64,000 bases of DNA from SZUA-547 sp963669265 (GCA_963669265.1 OY769916.1:1922001-1986000); one strand, 5' to 3'; counted from the stretch's first letter, positions 16,555 through 25,975 are shown. Numbers and translations: made by a program. Notes: a model not told the origin generated them from the letters alone.

Positions 16555-18267
16555 ATGAAGGATCTTATCGAGCAGAGGAACGACGAAAGCGGGATCTTTG
16601 GCGGCGCTCAGCGCACGCTCGCGGACGTTCTTTGCGCCGTTCAGGAGCGGCTCGAAGGGTCGGCCCGGCGCGACGCGCGCTCGGCCTTTGGCGCGCTGGA
16701 GAAGAAGGGCGACGTCGATCTCGGCGCTGTTCTCGCCCGGCCCGCCGAGATGCGCGAGATGCTTGGCGAACTGTCGCCGTCGCGGCTTGGCGTCTCCCCG
16801 GCGCGCTTCGCCAACATCAAGTCGTTGATCGTCCGCTCGGTCGCGCAGTTCGGCATGCGCCGGAGTTGGGCGACGAAAGACGCGCCGCTCAATCCCGCCT
16901 GGGAGGCGCTGCTGGCGACCGCGCCAAAGCGGCAGTATCGCTGGGGGCTCTCCCGTTTCGCCTGCTACTGCACGGCGATGGGAATCCAACCCGAGGAGAT
17001 CTCGTCCGAGACGCTGACCGGCTTTCAGGCCGCGCTGGAGGCTGAGGCGATTTCGACAGACCCGCGCAACATCCGCAAGCGGGTGATCGCGCTCTGGAAC
17101 ATGTGCGCCCGGCAGGTCGACGACTGGCCCGACATCCGTCTCTCCTCTCCTTTCAAAACCGAACCCTTTGTGCTGGCGCTGGAGGATTTTCCGGAGGGCT
17201 TTAGGGCCGATCTCGCCGCCTGGGAGACGCGGATGGCGACGGCCGACCCGCTCGACCCCTTCGCCCCGGTCCGCCCCTATCGGCCCGCCACAATCCTCGC
17301 CTATCGCAATACGATCCGTCGCCTCGTCTCGGCCCTGGTGCGAGGAGAGGTTATCGAACTTGAGGAGGCGACGGGTCTTGCGGTGCTCTTTGACGGCGAC
17401 AATGTCCGGCAGGCGCTTCGTCCTTTCCTGGACCCTGAGACCGGCGAGAGCTCGGACTACGTTCACAAGATGGCGACACAGCTTCGCGTGATCGGTCGCG
17501 ACTATGTCCGTCTTCCTGACGAGCGGCTCGAGGCGATTGATGAGATCATCGCCCGTCTCAGGCCGAAGGGTGGATCGGTGATGGGAGTTCGGAACCGGGA
17601 GCGTCTCAAACAGTTCGACGACGACGCCGTCGTCCAGCGGCTTCTGGGCTTTCCTAACGAAGAACTCACTCGCGCCTTGAGCAAGACCAATTCCCTGCGC
17701 CGCGCCAAGGGCGTCGAGCGCGCGCTGGCCATCGCGTTGCTGATCTTCGCGGGGATCCGGGTCAAGAATCTCCGCGAGATCCGCCTCGACGTCAATCTGC
17801 GCTACGCCGGCGGCAGGGTCTTCCTGCGGTTCTCTGAAGAGGAGACCAAGAGCCGTGCCGACTTTGAACTGGAGCTCCCCGCCAACGTCGTCGCGCTTCT
17901 GGAGCGCTTCGTCGCCGAACATCGAGAACAGCTGCCGGGAGCCGAGAACTCGCCCTATCTCTTTCCGGGCGAGACCGGCGGGCCGCGCTCTTACTCGGCG
18001 ATGCGCGATGCGGTGTCGAAGCCGCTTTCGAAGCACGCCGGGATCGAACTTTCACCGCATCTCTACCGACACATCATAGCCAAGATCGTAGTCGAGCGGC
18101 GGCCCGAACTGGCGCTCGATGTCAGCCGGCGCCTTGGCCATAAATCCATAAATATGACCTATCAACACTATCTCGGCACGGAGACCGCCTCGGCCAGCCG
18201 GCGGATCAACAAACTGCTCGCCGAGACGCGCGCCAAGCCGCCGCTCAAGTCTCGGAAGGGATGCTGA
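16555..18267 (+). CDS. Tyrosine recombinase, large (570 residues)
   Basis: The C-terminal catalytic domain carries the Arg in LLIFAGIRVKNLREIRLD (about residue 400), the HxxR-type HLYRHIIAKI (about 502), and LGHKSINMTYQHYLG (about 530) with the nucleophile Tyr. The N-terminal 180 residues are helical and probably the core-binding region; the protein is longer than typical phage integrases (about 400). It is followed after three bases by a second tyrosine recombinase, then by a serine recombinase 15 bases later: a three-gene operon. Confidence 0.85.
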   Translation: MKDLIEQRNDESGIFGGAQRTLADVLCAVQERLEGSARRDARSAFGALEKKGDVDLGAVLARPAEMREMLGELSPSRLGVSPARFANIKSLIVRSVAQFGMRRSWATKDAPLNPAWEALLATAPKRQYRWGLSRFACYCTAMGIQPEEISSETLTGFQAALEAEAISTDPRNIRKRVIALWNMCARQVDDWPDIRLSSPFKTEPFVLALEDFPEGFRADLAAWETRMATADPLDPFAPVRPYRPATILAYRNTIRRLVSALVRGEVIELEEATGLAVLFDGDNVRQALRPFLDPETGESSDYVHKMATQLRVIGRDYVRLPDERLEAIDEIIARLRPKGGSVMGVRNRERLKQFDDDAVVQRLLGFPNEELTRALSKTNSLRRAKGVERALAIALLIFAGIRVKNLREIRLDVNLRYAGGRVFLRFSEEETKSRADFELELPANVVALLERFVAEHREQLPGAENSPYLFPGETGGPRSYSAMRDAVSKPLSKHAGIELSPHLYRHIIAKIVVERRPELALDVSRRLGHKSINMTYQHYLGTETASASRRINKLLAETRAKPPLKSRKGC

Positions 18268-18270
18268 GCG

Positions 18271-19305
18271 ATGACCCGCACGCTCAATTCGCTCCGCCTT
18301 ACCGATTGGCCCGAGATCGACCAAAGGGCCTGGGAGGCGCTCTTTATCAAGGGCGACGTTCTGAGCGGCGCCGGCCCCGCCCGTCATTGGAGTACGGCGA
18401 CCCGCACGACCAACTCCAAGAGCTACGCCCGCTGGCTCGGCTGGCTGTCCAGGACAGGCGGGCTCGATCCCGCATCCGAACCCGCCGACCGCGCGACGCC
18501 GGAGAGGGTCAGGGCTTACGCCCGCGCCCTGATGACGACGGTCAGGCCCCGGACTGTCGCGACCTACATCATCGGCCTGAAGCGTGTACTGGCGATGATG
18601 GCGCCCGAGCGCGACTGGCGCTGGCTGATGAATCTGACGAACGGGCTCGACGTCTGGGCGCCCGCCGCCCGCAAGAAGACCGACCTGCCGCCAGCGAGCG
18701 AGATCTATGCCGGCGTGCTCGCCGAACTTGAGCGCCTGTCGGCAGGCGGGTTCGAGACGCGGCGACCGCAGATCGCCTTCCGCGACGCGTTGATTGTCGG
18801 CTTACTGACCGCCTGTCCTATCCGGCTTCGCACGCTCGAGACCATCGAGATCGGCGGCCGGCTCAGGAAGCTCGGGAATGAATGGCGCCTCTTCTTCGGA
18901 GGCGCAGATACGAAGAACGGCGATCCGCTCAGCTTCGTCATCCCGGCCGACCTCGCCCACTGGCTGGAGCTCTATATCCTCAAGATTCGACCTCGATTTC
19001 GCATCGCGCCGGGCTGTGCGCGGCTCTGGCCGGGTTGCAAGGGCGCGCCACTCGCGACGGAGACGCTTTATCAACGTGTGACGCTGACCACGATGCGTCT
19101 CTTCGGGGTTGCGATCCCACCCCACAGCTTCCGTGAGGTCGCCGCCACCTTCCTCGCCGACACCTCGCCGGAGGACGCGCTCCGAGCCCCGGCCCTGCTT
19201 GGCCATCGCCAGCTCGCAACCACCGAGCGGCATTACATCCGCGCCAATCAGGTCGCCGCCAACCGCAAGGTCGCCGAGGCGATCCGATCAATCCGCAAGC
19301 GATAA
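18271..19305 (+). CDS. Tyrosine recombinase, second copy (344 residues)
   Basis: Catalytic-domain motifs: CPIRLRTLETIEIG (first Arg), the HSFREVAATFLAD block (HxxR) and LLGHRQLATTERHYIRANQV with the nucleophile Tyr. The N-terminal SAM-like domain is around residues 40-140 (RTTNSKSYARWLGWLSRTGG). Divergent from the upstream recombinase in sequence; paired unlike recombinases often act as a heteromeric complex, which is inference here. Gap to the upstream gene 3 bases, to the serine recombinase 15. Confidence 0.85.
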   Translation: MTRTLNSLRLTDWPEIDQRAWEALFIKGDVLSGAGPARHWSTATRTTNSKSYARWLGWLSRTGGLDPASEPADRATPERVRAYARALMTTVRPRTVATYIIGLKRVLAMMAPERDWRWLMNLTNGLDVWAPAARKKTDLPPASEIYAGVLAELERLSAGGFETRRPQIAFRDALIVGLLTACPIRLRTLETIEIGGRLRKLGNEWRLFFGGADTKNGDPLSFVIPADLAHWLELYILKIRPRFRIAPGCARLWPGCKGAPLATETLYQRVTLTTMRLFGVAIPPHSFREVAATFLADTSPEDALRAPALLGHRQLATTERHYIRANQVAANRKVAEAIRSIRKR

Positions 19306-19320
19306 GGTAAAGGAGCGCCC

Positions 19321-20964
19321 ATGACCCGCGCCGCAATCTACGCCCGCTATTCCTCCGATCTTCAGTCAGACGCCTCGATCAAGGATCAGGTCCGGCTCTG
19401 TCGCGAACGGATCGAGGTGGCCGGTGGTCATGTGATCGAGATCTATTCCGACGCCGCGATCAGCGGCGGTGACTTGCGCAATCGCCCCGGAATGCTGGCG
19501 CTCCTGGAGGACGCCCGCGAAAGGCGCTTCGATCTCGTCGTCGCCGAAGCCCTCGACCGGGTCAGCCGCGACCAGGAGGACGTCGCGGCGATCTTTAAGC
19601 GCCTCGCCCATGCCGACGTCACGCTCCTGACGCTCGCCGAAGGCGAGATCTCCGAGCTTCATATTGGGCTCAAAGGCACGATGAACGCGCTCTTTCTCAA
19701 AGACCTCGCCCAGAAGACGCGGCGCGGGCAACGCGGCCGAGTCGAGGCCGGCAAGATCCCGGGTGGCAATTCCTACGGCTACAAGATCGTGCGCGAGATG
19801 ATGGATAACGGCTCGGTCACCACCGGCGAGCGTGAGATCGACGAGAAGCAAGCCGCCATCGTGCGGCGGATCTTCACCGTATACATCGCCGGAGCTACGC
19901 CGCGCCGGATCGCTTCGCGCCTCAATGCGGAAGGCGTCCCCAGTCCTCGCGGGGGGCAGTGGAACGCCTCGACCATCAATGGCAGCCGTCAGCGGCGCAA
20001 CGGCATCCTGAACAACGAACTCTATCTCGGGCGCATCACCTACAATCGCCAGCGCTTCGTGAAAGACCCCGAGACCGGCAAGCGGGTCTCCCGTCTCAAT
20101 CCGCAATCGACATGGATCACACATGACGCGCCGCATCTCCGCATCATCGACGAGGAGACCTGGGAAAGGGCTCAGGCATTGAAGGCGCGCTACGCCTCCC
20201 ACGCCGGCAACAAGCGCCAGACCAAGAAACGGCTCCTCTCCGGGCTCGTCAAATGCGGGTCCTGCGGCGGAGCGATGACCATCGTCAATCGTGAGCGCTA
20301 TTCCTGCTCGGCCCGACGCGAGCGCGGGACCTGCGACAGTCCGGCTGGCGTCAAGGCCGTCGAGTTGGAGACGCGCGTTCTGGGCGGACTCCGTTCTATC
20401 CTCATCGGGCGAGAGGCTCTGGTCGCAGAGTTCGCCGCCGCGTTCCGCCAGGAGCTCGACCGCTTGCGACGCACCCGCGCCAGCAGAGGAGGATCGCTTC
20501 GCAAGGAATTGGCGAAGGTCGAGCGAAGCATCGCCCGCTGTCTCGCCTTCATCACCGAAGGCGACGGCGATCCGGGATCGGTGCGCGCGACCCTCTCTGA
20601 GCTCGAAGAGCGCAAGCGCGCGCTCGAGGAACAGCTGGCGGGCGACGTCGCGCCCGGCCACGTCGAGATCCACCCCAATGTCGCCGAGCTTTACCGGCGC
20701 AAGGTCTCTGAACTCGGGGCGCTCCTTGACGACGAGGCCGCCCGGCCCGAGGCGATGGAGATCATTCGCGGCCTGGTCGAGCGCATTGAGGTGCGCCCTG
20801 GCGCAAAGCGCGGCCAGCCGGATGTGACGCTTGTCGGCGCTTTGGCGGGCATCCTCGACTTCACCTGTCGCACCGACAAAAAAGCCGCCTCGGGCGGAGG
20901 CGGCGTTGGTAGGGCCTTGGTGGTTGCGGGGGTAGGATTTGAACCTACGACCTTCAGGTTATGA
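19321..20964 (+). CDS. Large serine recombinase
   Basis: 547 residues. The resolvase domain starts MTRAAIYARYSSDLQSDASI with catalytic Ser 11. A recombinase domain spans about 170-280 (GVPSPRGGQWNASTINGSRQ), then a zinc ribbon around 300-345 (KCGSCGGAMT with later Cys residues) and a coiled coil about 365-430. The last residues (VVAGVGFEPTTFRL, stop TGA 20962-20964) are encoded by the reverse strand of a tRNA-fMet 3' half, so the gene ends inside the attachment site. This suggests the recombinase inserts its own element at tRNA genes and its 3' end was rebuilt on integration. Confidence 0.9.
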   Translation: MTRAAIYARYSSDLQSDASIKDQVRLCRERIEVAGGHVIEIYSDAAISGGDLRNRPGMLALLEDARERRFDLVVAEALDRVSRDQEDVAAIFKRLAHADVTLLTLAEGEISELHIGLKGTMNALFLKDLAQKTRRGQRGRVEAGKIPGGNSYGYKIVREMMDNGSVTTGEREIDEKQAAIVRRIFTVYIAGATPRRIASRLNAEGVPSPRGGQWNASTINGSRQRRNGILNNELYLGRITYNRQRFVKDPETGKRVSRLNPQSTWITHDAPHLRIIDEETWERAQALKARYASHAGNKRQTKKRLLSGLVKCGSCGGAMTIVNRERYSCSARRERGTCDSPAGVKAVELETRVLGGLRSILIGREALVAEFAAAFRQELDRLRRTRASRGGSLRKELAKVERSIARCLAFITEGDGDPGSVRATLSELEERKRALEEQLAGDVAPGHVEIHPNVAELYRRKVSELGALLDDEAARPEAMEIIRGLVERIEVRPGAKRGQPDVTLVGALAGILDFTCRTDKKAASGGGGVGRALVVAGVGFEPTTFRL

Positions 20965-20965
20965 G
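20921..20965. repeat. Attachment-site copy: 45-bp 3' half of tRNA-fMet
   Basis: These 45 bases are identical to 30645-30689, the 3' half of the intact tRNA-fMet from anticodon loop to CCA. It is the left junction of the integrated element and also carries the last codons of the serine recombinase. Confidence 0.9.
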
Positions 20966-21086
20966 AGAGGCTAAGGGTATTACGCCGGAATTCTCTGAAT
21001 TTCGCTCATCAGCCATAAATCATTGTAAAACCTAGATTATAATTGACGTGAGCTACGCCAGAGACTCATGGTCAGCCCCGTAATTC

Positions 21087-21121
21087 GCTTCCATTTGCTT
21101 CCATAGTGCTTCCATGGAAGC
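21087..21121. repeat. Candidate integrase arm-type sites, left end
   Basis: GCTTCCAT occurs three times at 21087, 21097 and 21108 with 10-11 base periodicity, followed by an inverted copy ATGGAAGC (21114-21121). The block lies between the left att repeat and the integrase start. Related GCTTCCAC copies occur near the right end (30558, 30569). Confidence 0.55.
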
Positions 21122-21142
21122 AGCGACAAGGGGCTGGAACCA

Positions 21143-22333
21143 ATGCCGAAACTGACCAAACGCGCCGTCGATGCGCTCGCGCCGAAGGACAGGGAATACT
21201 CCGTCTGGGATAACGCGCTGACCGGCTTCGGCGTCCGTGTCCTGCCCTCGGGTGTGAAGACCTATCTCGCCCTCTACAGGGCTGGTGGACGGCAACGGCG
21301 CTTCGCCCTCGGCAAGCACGGCGCGCTAACGGTTGAGGAGGCCCGCAAGGCGGCTCGAGATGTTCTCGGGCGCGTGGCGCGCGGTGAGAACCCGGCCGAG
21401 GAGCGGGCGCGCTACCGGGCCGCTCCGACCGTCGCCGGGCTCTGCGAGCGATTCTTCGAAGAACATGTGCTTGAGCGCTGCAAACCAAGCACCCAAGCCG
21501 AGTATCGCCGCTCCATTGGTCTCTTCATCGTCCCAGCGATGGGGTCGCGGAAAATTCTTGATGTGACACGGGCCGAGGTCTCGGACCTGCACTACGAAAT
21601 GCGAGACAAGCCCTATCAGGCCAACCGGACGCTTGGCGTCCTCTCAAAGATGTTCAATCTCGCCGAAGTCTGGGGGCTGCGCCCCGACGGCTCCAACCCG
21701 TGCCGCCATGTGAAGAAATATCCGGAGAAGAAACGCGAGGTGTTTCTCTCTCCCCACGAACTCGACCACCTGACGCAAGTTCTGGCGGAAGTCGAGGCCG
21801 AAGGGACAGAGACGCCTTTCGTCATCGCGGCGTTCCGGCTGCTGATCCTCACCGGTTGCCGCAGAGGTGAAATTCAGACCCTAAAATGGGACTATATCGG
21901 CGACCGCCATATCGAGTTACCCGACACAAAGACCGGCGCGCGACGCATCCCTCTGACCGCACCGGTACGAGCGGTGCTAGACGCCCTGCCCCGCAGCCCG
22001 GACAACCCTTATGTAATTGAAGGAAAGCTTCCCGGCGCGCATATCACCGACTTAGAGCATCCGTGGCGGCGCATCCGCAAACGCGCGGGGCTAGATCATG
22101 TTCGCATCCACGATCTCAGGCACACCTACGCCTCGCATCTGGTCTCGCGCGGCGAGACTATCCAGATGGTCGGCAAACTTCTTGGCCATACGCAAATCCA
22201 GACCACCATGCGTTATGCGCACTTAGCCGACGATCCAGTCATTCAGGCAGCGGAGAGCGCGGCGACCGCGATGCCGGATATGGAAAGCGTCCAGAATGGG
22301 CGCGAAGCACTCGAATTGGCCACAAAAGCTTGA
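21143..22333 (+). CDS. int: P4-type tyrosine integrase (Arm-DNA-binding, DUF4102)
   Basis: 396 residues. N-terminal arm-binding domain: MPKLTKRAVDALAPKDREYS, VWDNALTGFGVRVLPSGVKT, RFALGKHGALTVEEARKAAR. Core-binding domain about 95-190. Catalytic residues: Arg in LTGCRRGEIQTLKW, HDLRHTYASHL, LGHTQIQTTMRYAHL with nucleophile Tyr. These integrases insert islands into tRNA 3' ends; the gene lies 178 bases inside a tRNA-fMet repeat, so it is the integrase of the 20,966-30,689 element. Confidence 0.93.
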   Translation: MPKLTKRAVDALAPKDREYSVWDNALTGFGVRVLPSGVKTYLALYRAGGRQRRFALGKHGALTVEEARKAARDVLGRVARGENPAEERARYRAAPTVAGLCERFFEEHVLERCKPSTQAEYRRSIGLFIVPAMGSRKILDVTRAEVSDLHYEMRDKPYQANRTLGVLSKMFNLAEVWGLRPDGSNPCRHVKKYPEKKREVFLSPHELDHLTQVLAEVEAEGTETPFVIAAFRLLILTGCRRGEIQTLKWDYIGDRHIELPDTKTGARRIPLTAPVRAVLDALPRSPDNPYVIEGKLPGAHITDLEHPWRRIRKRAGLDHVRIHDLRHTYASHLVSRGETIQMVGKLLGHTQIQTTMRYAHLADDPVIQAAESAATAMPDMESVQNGREALELATKA

Positions 22334-22486
22334 TCGCGGCAGAGTGCGCGCTCATCGACATAGAATTGCTGACCAAGAGTGACACGCGCGTCGTCGGAAT
22401 AATCGAGCCGCATTGCTTTCGCGCCTTGGCAGGCCAATAATGTAGTACGATCAATTTTAGGCTGCAATTTAGATTAATCGATCCGT

Positions 22487-24832
22487 ATGAAATCCTTGCG
22501 CCGCCGCCAATACTACCAGCGTCACGCGCGGCCTTCGAAGCTGGCTACCGGCGACGACGGTGCAGCCGGGATCGCACGCATCGCCGAACTTTCTCGCACC
22601 GCCCGCGCCACTTGGTTCGCTCTCCTCGGTTACCTCGCTTTTGTCGGCGTGACCCTGCTTGGCGTCAAGGACGCAGACTTCTTTCTCGCCAGCCGCGAGA
22701 CACAACTTCCCCTGATCGGCGTTACCATTCCAACGGACAGTTTCTTCTGGACCGCTCCTATCTTCGGAGCCGCGCTTTACATCTATCTGCAGCTCTATTT
22801 GCAAAAGTTGTGGGAGGCGTTGGCGAAACCCGGGCCAACGCATCGGGGCGAACCACTTGGCGCCCATATATTCCCATGGCTGATTTCGGACTGGGCGTTG
22901 AAACGGCGCGGCGACGGCGCTCATGTCGAGCGTCCCATGGGCTGGCTCGCCTCGCTTGTGACCGTCTTGCTGGTCTTCTGGGCCGGCCCCATTGTTCTAT
23001 TGTCCTTCTGGTGGCGCTCCATGCCTGCGCATGACGAGTGGCTGACGCTGACAATCGGTGCAGCCGCGCTCGCCAGCCTCTACGCTGGCTGCACGGGCTG
23101 GTGGGACGCCATGCTTAAACTAAAAGCCCAGGGGGAAGTTTCCGAAGATGCGCTAAGCACCTGGTCTGCCCGTTGGAAACGCCCCCTCGCGCTTAGTCTC
23201 TTCGTCGCTATCGCCCTATTGAGTTGGATGCGCACCGAAGGCGGGTTGGACTTCTATGTCAACATGGCCATCGACCTTGCCGAGGAATTGCGTGGACCAG
23301 ACGACTACACGGTGTTTCGCGCCGATACGCAGGAGTTTCTATTCTACCAGTTAGAGAACAACCCCAAAGAACTAACGTTGCAAGAGCAGCAAGAGATATG
23401 GGTGCGCGACCACCCGTGGATTCCCAACCTCGCAGACGTCGCCTTCACGCCGCGTCCCGGCCCGTTGGACGATTGGCTGAACCTCGCGCCCGCCGACTTT
23501 CGCAGCGTTTCTCTGACCCCGCGCCCATCCGACTGGATTGGACGCGACACGGCGGAAAAACGATTTCGCGCCGAATGGTGCAAGCGCCGGGGTCTAGATC
23601 CGAAAATATGCCGCCCACCACAGGAGCCTTTCGAGCAAACTGCGCGTCGTGTTTGGTGCAAACAGAACGATTTTCCCGTCGATCCGACGAATGGTGACGA
23701 GCACAAAACTTGCGCTGCGTATTTCGCCGATTTGGATCGCAGTTTTTCAACCGAGTGGCTCGAACAGCGAGGCGAGTATCTCAATACGCTAGACGCGCCT
23801 GACATGCGCGATCGAGATTTTCGCAATGCCGATTTCGGATCAGCATTCCTGCCCGGGGCGAACCTCAGCCGGGCGCGGCTGGAGGGGGCGGACCTCGTCG
23901 AGGCGCGGCTGGAGGGGGCGGACCTCTACCGGGCGCGCCTGGAAGGGGCGTTCCTCAGCCTCGCGCGGTTGGAGGGGGCGGACCTCGGCGAGGCGCGGCT
24001 GGCGGGGGCGTTCCTCAGCCGGGCGCGGCTGGAGGGGGCGGACCTCTACCGGGCGCGCCTGGAGGGGGCGAAACTCGACTTCGCGCGGCTGGAGGGGGCG
24101 TACCTCGTCGAGGCGCGGCTGGAGGGGGCGAAACTCGTCGAGGCGCGGCTGGAGGGGGCGTACCTCAACCGGGCGCGCCTGGAGGGGGCGGACCTCTACC
24201 GGGCGCGGCTGGAGGGGGCGAACCTCGGCGAGGCGCTGCTGAGGAGGGCGAAACTCGTCGAGGCGCGGCTGGAGGGGGCGAACCTCGGGTTCGCGCAGCT
24301 GGAGAGGGCGAACCTCAACATGGCGCGCCTGGAGGAGGCGAAACTCGACTTCGCGCGGCTGGAGGGGGCGTACCTTGGCGAGGCGCGGCTGGAGGGGACG
24401 GATCTCTACCGAGCGCGGCTAGAGAGGGCGAACCTCGGCGAGGCACGGCTGGAGGGGGCGAACCTCGACCACACGTGGCTGGAGAGGGCGTACCTTGGCT
24501 TCGCGCGGCTGGAGGGGGCGTACCTCAACCGGACGCATTTCGAATCTACGGATCTGAGAGCGGCGGATATTAGCGGCGCTGCTCTCAGATCCGTGGATTA
24601 TACCAACACCCTGAATGCTACGTCGGAACAAATTAACACTGCATTCGGCGATGGTTCGGTGACCTTGCCAGCGGGCTGGGATTGGCCCACACACTGGCCA
24701 CGCGAGGCTTTGTCCGATGACGCTTTCTACGGACGCTGGCGTCATTGGCGGGAATCGGAGGGCTTGCCTTGGCCGCCGCCTGGGAGTGCGCTCGAAGGAC
24801 TTGCTTCGTTTGAAGCAATCCCTCCCGATTAA
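22487..24832 (+). CDS. Membrane-anchored pentapeptide-repeat protein
   Basis: 781 residues. Membrane helices lie around 41-60 (ATWFALLGYLAFVGVTLLGV), 84-104, 151-176, 186-203 and 232-246, so the N-terminal third is membrane-embedded. A soluble middle (250-440) contains several Cys (WCKRRGLDPKICRPP) and Trp. Residues about 455-685 are a right-handed beta-helix of pentapeptide repeats with the ten-residue unit ARLEGADLYR repeated about 22 times. At DNA level this is a nearly perfect 30-bp tandem array. Function unknown: pentapeptide folds range from gyrase-mimicking proteins to effectors and scaffolds. The location in a mobile element suggests cargo. Confidence 0.85.
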   Translation: MKSLRRRQYYQRHARPSKLATGDDGAAGIARIAELSRTARATWFALLGYLAFVGVTLLGVKDADFFLASRETQLPLIGVTIPTDSFFWTAPIFGAALYIYLQLYLQKLWEALAKPGPTHRGEPLGAHIFPWLISDWALKRRGDGAHVERPMGWLASLVTVLLVFWAGPIVLLSFWWRSMPAHDEWLTLTIGAAALASLYAGCTGWWDAMLKLKAQGEVSEDALSTWSARWKRPLALSLFVAIALLSWMRTEGGLDFYVNMAIDLAEELRGPDDYTVFRADTQEFLFYQLENNPKELTLQEQQEIWVRDHPWIPNLADVAFTPRPGPLDDWLNLAPADFRSVSLTPRPSDWIGRDTAEKRFRAEWCKRRGLDPKICRPPQEPFEQTARRVWCKQNDFPVDPTNGDEHKTCAAYFADLDRSFSTEWLEQRGEYLNTLDAPDMRDRDFRNADFGSAFLPGANLSRARLEGADLVEARLEGADLYRARLEGAFLSLARLEGADLGEARLAGAFLSRARLEGADLYRARLEGAKLDFARLEGAYLVEARLEGAKLVEARLEGAYLNRARLEGADLYRARLEGANLGEALLRRAKLVEARLEGANLGFAQLERANLNMARLEEAKLDFARLEGAYLGEARLEGTDLYRARLERANLGEARLEGANLDHTWLERAYLGFARLEGAYLNRTHFESTDLRAADISGAALRSVDYTNTLNATSEQINTAFGDGSVTLPAGWDWPTHWPREALSDDAFYGRWRHWRESEGLPWPPPGSALEGLASFEAIPPD
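23871..24540 (+). repeat. 30-bp tandem array coding pentapeptide repeats
   Basis: About 22 head-to-tail 30-bp units with the core ggcgcggctggagggggcg. Most variation is in four codons (gacctctacc, gacctcggcg, aaactcgact and so on). High identity between units points to recent expansion or gene conversion. Wholly inside the 22487-24832 gene and in frame. Confidence 0.9.
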
Positions 24833-24991
24833 CTTTCAGATTGGGAATCCAGAAGCGGGGATATTCAGCGCACAGATAATCCACGGGTAATTGCCCGCCT
24901 CATCGCCTTCTACAGCCGGCGAAGTGGCATAGAGACTGCCCTGATGTCTATGCATCTTTCTAGAGCGAAAACAGAAGCGGCAGGGTGGACA

Positions 24992-25975
24992 ATGAGCGAT
25001 ATCGACGACGCAATCGCGAAGATCAGCGGCGAGCACTCAATAGCCTTAAAGTGGTTTCGGGATCATACCGGCCAGAGGGTTGTTTGGTCGGAGATTAAGG
25101 CGCATGTCGAACTGGGCGCGCGCTTGGTGAACCAAGCCAAAGGAATCTACAAGCCCGCTTATGGCGACTATGCGTTAAGCGTCAGGCAGACGCTTAGCAG
25201 CCCCTATGCGGATAAGGAATTTCAGCGCCGCCCGAATGGAAGTTGGGTCTATCCGTACTTTCAAGAGAACCCAAACCCGGCCGAGCGCGACCGCGAGTCC
25301 ACTAACCGCGGCCTTATAAAGTGCATGGAGGACGGCGTTCCAGTTGGCGTGATGATCCAGGCAAAACCCAAGCCCGGAGTCGAATATGATGTGCTCGGCC
25401 TAGCGCTCGTGACGGAGTGGAAGAACGGATACTTCATCATAGAGGGCTTCGCCAGCGACGGCCGCGCCGGCATACCGGCAGTTCGCACCGACGCGGCTTA
25501 TGACCGAGCAAAGGCCGCGACAGTGGCCGTAGTCGATGACTTTGTACCAGGACTCGACGATCAGCGCGAACGCCAGATCGCTGAGGTGGTTCGTCGCCAA
25601 GGCCAATCCGGATTCAGAAAGGCGCTACGGATTGCATACGATGACCGCTGCGCGATTTCAGGTTGCGACGCGGTGGAGGCGTTAGAGGCGGCTCACATCT
25701 CCCCGTTTCGCGGCTCGCGATCCAATCACCCTCAGAATGGCTTGCTTCTCCGTGCAGACATTCACGCATTGTTTGATCTTGGCCTTATAACTGTAGACCC
25801 GGAGACTTTGACGGTGGTGGTCGCTCCGCATCTGCAAGCCGGGTCTTATGCAAATCTTCATGGCTCGTCGCTCAAACCACCAACCGACCCAGCCGCTAGG
25901 CCAAATAGGGAAGCACTTTCCATACACCGCGAGTGGGCGAACCTGTCCCCTGTCAGCCCCGACCGAGGAGTCTGA
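24992..25975 (+). CDS. HNH endonuclease with N-terminal SRA-like domain, possible restriction enzyme
   Basis: 327 residues from ATG 24992 (agggtgg upstream); an in-frame ATG at 24944 is possible. The C-terminal HNH_2 module is clear: FRKALRIAYDDRCAISGCDA, LEAAHISPFRGSRSNHPQNG, LLLRADIHALFDLGLITVD. The N-terminal region (IYKPAYGDYALSVRQTLSSP, then GLIKCMEDGVPVGVMIQ and YDVLGLALVTEW) resembles the domain that precedes HNH nucleases in modification-dependent restriction enzymes. I infer a defence role; substrate specificity is not visible. No methyltransferase is adjacent, which fits a type IV-like enzyme. Confidence 0.75.
   Translation: MSDIDDAIAKISGEHSIALKWFRDHTGQRVVWSEIKAHVELGARLVNQAKGIYKPAYGDYALSVRQTLSSPYADKEFQRRPNGSWVYPYFQENPNPAERDRESTNRGLIKCMEDGVPVGVMIQAKPKPGVEYDVLGLALVTEWKNGYFIIEGFASDGRAGIPAVRTDAAYDRAKAATVAVVDDFVPGLDDQRERQIAEVVRRQGQSGFRKALRIAYDDRCAISGCDAVEALEAAHISPFRGSRSNHPQNGLLLRADIHALFDLGLITVDPETLTVVVAPHLQAGSYANLHGSSLKPPTDPAARPNREALSIHREWANLSPVSPDRGV

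Noticed and set aside
16522..18036. 504-codon minus-strand frame opposite the large tyrosine recombinase
   Set aside because: No recognisable motif, while the plus strand has the full recombinase catalytic set.
18052..18387. 111-codon minus-strand frame at the junction of the two tyrosine recombinases
   Set aside because: Shadow frame; both plus-strand genes are well supported and nearly adjacent.
23871..24540. Possible CRISPR array of 30-bp repeats
   Set aside because: Repeats are contiguous, in frame and encode pentapeptide repeats; there are no unique spacers or cas genes.
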